Of a stretch of DNA of 64,000 nt, positions 58,636-64,000 are shown piece after piece. The stretch's first letter is position 1, and the number at the start of each line of letters is the position of its first letter. The translations under genes and the position numbers were made by a program. This DNA is from Myxococcales bacterium (GTDB lineage: Bacteria > Myxococcota_A > Polyangia > Haliangiales > Haliangiaceae), in the NCBI GenBank assembly GCA_016720595.1, contig JADKKI010000001.1, positions 631,001 through 695,000 of the forward strand, written 5' to 3'. The notes under the pieces were generated by a model that was given only the letters and a program-made list of their open reading frames with translations, was not told where the DNA came from and did not search any database.

Positions 58636-60651
58636 CTACTTCGTGACGACGATCGACCACAGAACGTCGCGTCCGGGGAGCGGGCCCGTGCCGGTGCGGT
58701 CCCCGCGCTCGAGCCGGACCGTGTCGCCCTTGTGCAGCTCGACGCTCGCAGCTCCGGGCGTCCGCGGCTTGCCATCGGCCACGCGCCAGACGAGCGGCAA
58801 GCCATCGGCGCGCACCACCACGTTGTAGATCCCGTCCTCTCCGGTCCACCGCAACAGATCGACGTCCTGTCGCGTGTCGAGGTACCCGCGAAGCTCCTCG
58901 GTGAGCTTGAGCGGGTTGGCGTCGGCGTCGATGCTGTTGGGCTCGGTCTCCCCCTGGGGCGAGTCCTCGGTGACCAGCACGGTGTACGCGTCGCTGACGT
59001 TCTCGATCGGAAACTTCTGATCCTTGTGGATCGTCTGCGCCACCGTGACCATCACCGAGCCTTCGAACATCCGGCGGTGGAGGACCTCGGTCTCGCCGAT
59101 CCCGCCCTCGTCGGTCGTCAGCTGGTGGACGCCGGTGGCATCGGTCACGCCGAGGTTGATGTCGATGTTCGGGGGCGCGGTGACCGTCACGGTCACGCTG
59201 CGACGGCTCCCCGACGGCCACTTGACCAGGTAGAGGTCGCGATCCCCCTCGGTGGGCGACAGCCGCTTCGCCAGGTACCCGGGCACCGGCACGCTCGCGG
59301 CGATCACCGTCGCATCCGCGGGATCGTTGTTCGGCTCGCGCTCCGACGTCGCGGGTGGCGGCTTGCGGGTGATGAACCACACCACGCCTCCGGCGGCTCC
59401 GGCGAACAGCAACGTGGTGAGCGCGACGACGAGGTTCCGCCGCCGCTTGAGCCCGCGCTCGTAGTAGTCGATGTCGGAGCGCCGCAGCCGGAGATCGCTC
59501 TCGTCGCTGTCCTCGGTGGCGGGCCGCACGCCGCGCAGCGCGCGCGACAGCGTGGACCGCGGCCCGGTGGCCTCGGTGACCGTCTCGGCATACGCCTCCT
59601 CGAGCGCCGTTCCCAGCTCCGCCGCGGACTGCCACCGCTGCCCGGGCTCGCGCGCGAGGGCCTTCCTGCAGATGTGATCGACGAGCGGCGGGATCCCCAT
59701 CCGCGGGTTGCGCATCGACGGCGCATCGGGCTCGCCGGTCAGGTGCTTGGTCAGCGCGCCGACCGCCGTGGAGCTCGGATAGAGATGCTCGCCGGTCAGG
59801 ACCTCGAACATCATCGCGCCGAACGAGTACACGTCGGTCCGCGCATCGACCTCGTCGCCGCGGATCTGCTCGGGCGCCATGAAGTACGGCGTGCCGACGA
59901 TCGAGTGGCGATCGGTCTCGTGCGGATTGCGGCCGTCGAGCTTCGCGAGGCCGAAATCGAGGACCTTGGCGAAGTCCCGCCCACCCGTGGTCCGCGTGAT
60001 CAGCACGTTCTCGGGCTTCAAGTCCCGGTGCACGATGCCGAGCTCGTGCGCCTCCTGCAGGGCACCGCAGATCTGGACGAACAACGGCGCAGCCCGTGCC
60101 CACGGCATCGGACCATCGCGCGAGATCACGCGGCCGAGGTCGAGGCCGCGCACCAGCTCCATGATCAGGTACGCGCTGTTCAGGAAGTTGCCGAAGTCGA
60201 ACACCTGCACGGTGTGCGGGTGATTGAGCTTCGAGATCGAAGCGGCCTCGGTCTCGAACCGGCGCTGGACCTCGGGATCGCCCACGAGGTCACGGTGCAG
60301 GACCTTCATCGCCGCGATCTTGCCCATCCGGAGGTGCTCGACCCGGTAGACCACCCCCATGCCGCCACGGCCGATCACCTCGATCACGCGATAGCGCCCG
60401 TCGACCAGCTTCCCGAGCCACGCCTGGTTCGAATCCGTGAGGCGGCGATCCGCAGGAGAGATCGCCTCGACCTGCGCGGTCGCGTCGAGGGATGCGTTCG
60501 GCGCGGGGCTGACCGCGGGCGCAGCGCCGAGCACGGGCTCCTGCGTCGTCGCCCGCGACATGTCGGATCCGCACTGGCGACAGTACTGGCTGGGCTCGGC
60601 GAACGCGGTCTGGCACCGCGGACACACGAAGCTCTGCGCCGACGTCGACAT
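58636..60651 (-). CDS. Ser/Thr protein kinase with N-terminal zinc ribbon
   Basis: A 671-residue kinase. It begins with a zinc-ribbon (C10, C13, C24, C27 in CPRC and CRQC), then a Pro/Ala-rich linker and the kinase domain: GRGGMGVV (94-101), K116, HRDLKPEN (208-215), DFGLA (232-236), GTPYFMAPEQI. One transmembrane helix (LVVALTTLLFAGAAGGVVWFI, ~415-435) leads to an outside region of two similar beta domains with the EPNNDP / EPNSID repeats, typical of pre-peptidase C-terminal-like bacterial domains. The start ATG is 17 bases after TATGAT and has GGAAGG near it. Confidence 0.95.
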   Translation of the reverse strand: MSTSAQSFVCPRCQTAFAEPSQYCRQCGSDMSRATTQEPVLGAAPAVSPAPNASLDATAQVEAISPADRRLTDSNQAWLGKLVDGRYRVIEVIGRGGMGVVYRVEHLRMGKIAAMKVLHRDLVGDPEVQRRFETEAASISKLNHPHTVQVFDFGNFLNSAYLIMELVRGLDLGRVISRDGPMPWARAAPLFVQICGALQEAHELGIVHRDLKPENVLITRTTGGRDFAKVLDFGLAKLDGRNPHETDRHSIVGTPYFMAPEQIRGDEVDARTDVYSFGAMMFEVLTGEHLYPSSTAVGALTKHLTGEPDAPSMRNPRMGIPPLVDHICRKALAREPGQRWQSAAELGTALEEAYAETVTEATGPRSTLSRALRGVRPATEDSDESDLRLRRSDIDYYERGLKRRRNLVVALTTLLFAGAAGGVVWFITRKPPPATSEREPNNDPADATVIAASVPVPGYLAKRLSPTEGDRDLYLVKWPSGSRRSVTVTVTAPPNIDINLGVTDATGVHQLTTDEGGIGETEVLHRRMFEGSVMVTVAQTIHKDQKFPIENVSDAYTVLVTEDSPQGETEPNSIDADANPLKLTEELRGYLDTRQDVDLLRWTGEDGIYNVVVRADGLPLVWRVADGKPRTPGAASVELHKGDTVRLERGDRTGTGPLPGRDVLWSIVVTK

Positions 60652-60722
60652 GACCTTCCGGGATCATACGCCAGCGAAGCCCAAAAACGAGCGCGCCCCG
60701 AACCGTGCCGGCTGCAGCGGGA

Positions 60723-60735
60723 GGGGGGGGGGGGG
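60723..60735. repeat. Run of 13 G residues
   Basis: Homopolymer of 13 G flanked by GGGA and CCTCC GCCGGC; with GCCGGC upstream it forms a GC-rich inverted repeat. It lies 72-84 bases upstream of the kinase start and in the unreadable tail of the next lipoprotein. Either phase-variable or an assembly-difficult spot. Confidence 0.8.
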
Positions 60736-60768
60736 CCTCCGCCGGCGCCGCCGCGCCCCGGCCGGGGT

Positions 60769-61820
60769 TCAACCGACGCCGACCCGGCCGAGGCTGGGAA
60801 GATCCTGACCCAGGGTTCCGGCTCCCGGCCAGGGGGCCGGGCCACGCGGGGCCCGCCGGCGTCGGTGTCGGCCCCACTCCACCTCGCGCCGTGGAGTGTG
60901 AGCAGCCCGACCGTCGGGGTGTGAGAGGGACCGGGCAACCGCGGCGTCGCATCCACCGTTCCAGGGCTGAGCGCGATCGCATCGGCATCGCGGCCGCCAG
61001 TCCGCGCACGGGTCGGCGCGGCCTCGAGAGGCCCGTGGAGCACGAGATCGATCTCGGTGCCGGTCGAAGGAGTCAGTGCCAGCTCGCCGGCCGGATCGCC
61101 GCCCAGTCGGATGCGCGGGGCCTCGGCGGACGCCAGGATCCGCAGGCCGGCCCGCGGCGTCAGCTCGGCGAGCGCCGCCGTGACCTCGGCCGCCTGGTAC
61201 ACGCAGCCGTCGGCGCCCGCCACCAGCCGCCCCGGCGCCCCGGCGCCCGCCACCACGGCGATCGTGGCGCCAGACAGCTCGATCCGCTGCGCGAGCCGGC
61301 CGTCGATCACGATCTGACCCTTGGCCCGCATCGCCAGGATCGCCGCAGCGAGGGCACCGGCACCCTCGAGATCGCCAGGCAGGGCGACGATCGGCGCCTT
61401 GTCGGCGAGCGCGCCGAGCGTGGCCTCGAGCTCGGTCTGGGTCGTGCCCATGCCGCCGAGCGCGAGCACGAGGTCCGCCTTCGCGAGCTTCGCGCGCAGC
61501 CGCCCGAGGGCCGCGATCGTCACCGGCGCGGCGCCCCCGGCATCGGCGACCGTGGCAATCGTGACGTCGCTCGTGCCGTCGTGGTGGAGGGTGTGGCCGG
61601 CGAGCTTCCACGCGCCGATCGTCTCGGGCAGGAGCTCGGGACCATCGGGCGCCAGGCAGCGCCACGGCGCGCGCAGCTGGGTCGCGGATGCGAGCGCAGC
61701 CGAGAGGGCGGGGCCCACACGCTCGCCGACCGGAACGGCGCTGGAGCCGCCGCCGCACCCAGCGGGGACGGCGACGAGGGCGAACAGGACGAGCGAGGAC
61801 TGCGGAGCGCGGGAGGTCAC
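60769..61820 (-). CDS. Lipoprotein, metallophosphoesterase-like, C-terminal frame uncertain
   Basis: Starts at GTG 61820 (overlapping the LysM stop) with signal SLVLFALVAVPAGC. The body (about residues 90-250) reads DLVLALGGMGTTQTELEATL, APIVALPGDLEGAGALAA, GQIVIDGRLAQRIELSGAT, AVVAGAGAPGRL and resembles a degenerate calcineurin-like fold with no metal histidines. After LTLHGARW (~60890) the frame becomes low-complexity. The adjacent frame gives TLGQDLPSLGRVGVG and a stop at 60769, the natural end I prefer. The indel is somewhere in 60800-60890. Function unknown; third gene of the kinase/LysM operon. Confidence 0.72.
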
Positions 61821-62736
61821 GGAGCCTGCGCGACGGTCCCGCCGGCTTCCTTCCACACCGCCTGGATCTTCGGTGGGAAGTAGTACGGGTTCAGCTGGAA
61901 CGTCGAGCGCCGCTCGAGGGCGCGCTTGAACGCTTCGAGCGCCGGCTTGGTATCGCCGTGCGCGATGTGCATCGAGCCGAGCAGCAGCCCGACCTCGATC
62001 GCCTGGTTGGTATCGAGGTAGTCGACGTCGAGCTCGACCTCGGAGAGCGCCGCCTTGAGCCCCGCGAAGTCACCTTCGTGCCACGCCTGGCGCGCCGCCG
62101 GGATCGAGGTGATCGCGCGTGCCTGCGCCTCGTGCTGTCGATCGCGCCGCGCCTTGGCCTCGGCATCGAGCGCCGGCATCTTCGACGCCGAGAGCCGCAC
62201 GTTGTTGATCGGGACGATCAGCTGTTCGCCCTTCTCGATCGCTTCCTTCTCGAGGAAGTTGTAGCGCCGGATCATCGACGCATTCTTGTTGTCGCCGAAG
62301 TACGCGCGGGCGATGTCCGCGATCGTTTCGGTGCCACCGGCCGTGTGCGTGATCGTGAACGGGATCTGGAGCGGGGTGCCACTCGCGAGATCGTCGGCGG
62401 CGAGCCCGTTGAACTCGGCGAGGAACCCGCCGCGGCGCGGATCGCCGAGGAACGTCGACGCGATCGACTCCCAGGTGTCGCCGGGGGAGGTGGTGAGCTG
62501 CCGCGTCACGGGGATGCGGAGACGCTCGCCGGCCTTGAGCGGCCGCGGGTGCAAGATCTTGTTCGAGACCATGATGAAGATCGCCTTGTTGCGATCTCCG
62601 TAGAACTCGGCCGCGATCAGGTCGAGGTTGTCGCCCTGCTTGACGCGGTAGATCGTGACGTCGCTGGTCGCGCTCTGTGCGTGTGCGCTGGGAGCGAGCG
62701 CGAGCGAGAGCAGGACGATCACCGCCACGGCGCGAC

Positions 62737-62740
<4 letters not shown>
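61817..62740 (-). CDS. Secreted LysM-repeat protein
   Basis: A 307-residue protein with a signal peptide (VAVIVLLSLALAPSAHA). It has three LysM-type domains at about residues 28-80, 85-130 and 135-185: IYRVKQGDNLDLIAAEFYGD, TTSPGDTWESIASTFLGDP and HTAGGTETIADIARAYFGDN, followed by short TPR-like helices in the C-terminal half (LEAFKRALERRSTF). It probably binds peptidoglycan. GTG 62740 overlaps the kinase stop, and its stop overlaps the next GTG. Confidence 0.92.

Positions 62741-64000
<1,260 letters not shown>

Noticed and set aside
60384..60768. Continuation of the lipoprotein at 61820 into the kinase gene
   Set aside because: It would run into the kinase zinc ribbon in another frame and is Arg/Ser low complexity; a stop in the adjacent frame at 60769 is more natural.
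58303..60924. 873-residue open frame opposite a kinase and the PHP lipoprotein
   Set aside because: Compositional shadow of two convincing genes; no family features.

Overview
The window looks like chromosome from a high-GC myxobacterium (Myxococcota, Haliangiales/Nannocystales-like). The signs are four Pkn2-type Ser/Thr kinases, many short-signal lipoproteins, two secreted trypsin-like proteases whose C-termini resemble the MYXO-CTERM sorting tail, an FHA-less sigma-54 activator, PEGA and LysM proteins, and a eukaryote-type isocitrate dehydrogenase. I saw no rRNA, tRNA, CRISPR array or intact insertion sequence.

Layout. 1-4.2 kb: the 3' part of a family 1 glycosidase and three lipoproteins. 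4.2-13.2 kb: a MoxR/RavA-like AAA+ ATPase and a ViaA-like vWA protein with two large unassigned partners, a receiver-domain protein and a TPR/HEAT protein; an inverted pair (BLUF photoreceptor, DUF1993) sits between ATPase and vWA genes. 13.2-18.3 kb: lipoproteins, rlmN, a membrane protein with SnoaL-like domains, ndk. 18.4-23.6 kb: a Ser/Thr kinase translationally coupled to sucC-sucD. 23.6-28.1 kb: a large lipoprotein, an SdiA-regulated-type protein and tandem methyltransferases. 28.1-37.0 kb: a sigma-54 activator divergent from a six-gene operon for a membrane complex related to group 4 hydrogenases (Ehr type) that has lost all four nickel-ligand cysteines. 37.0-39.5 kb: a scarred low-coding stretch with repeats, an HNH endonuclease and gene fragments. 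39.5-44.6 kb: a GNAT and a kinase/PEGA-TPR/MFS operon. 44.7-48.1 kb: ethanolamine ammonia-lyase (eutB, eutC) and the shell protein EutL, with a lipoprotein gene lodged head-on between eutB and eutC. 48.1-52.7 kb: a duplicated-domain secreted protein, a lipoprotein and two paralogous proteases. 52.8-56.0 kb: icd and mdh around a LamG-type lipoprotein. 56-64 kb: a PHP-domain lipoprotein, a kinase, and a second kinase/LysM/lipoprotein operon that runs off the window.

Two regulatory patterns stand out. First, a match to the -24/-12 sigma-54 promoter lies just before the Ehr operon, with the palindrome CGACA-N3-TGTCG about 100 bp upstream; the same palindrome and a weaker -24/-12 match precede a receiver-like gene beside the activator. 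Second, at least eleven genes have a TAnnnT hexamer only 6-9 bases before the start codon, which is what leaderless transcription would look like.

At least seven single-base disruptions break otherwise well conserved genes (hyfB, hyfF, the hyfG-like gene, a kinase, icd twice, a lipoprotein). Since icd should be essential, uncorrected sequencing indels are the likeliest cause, and boundaries in those genes should be read with that in mind.
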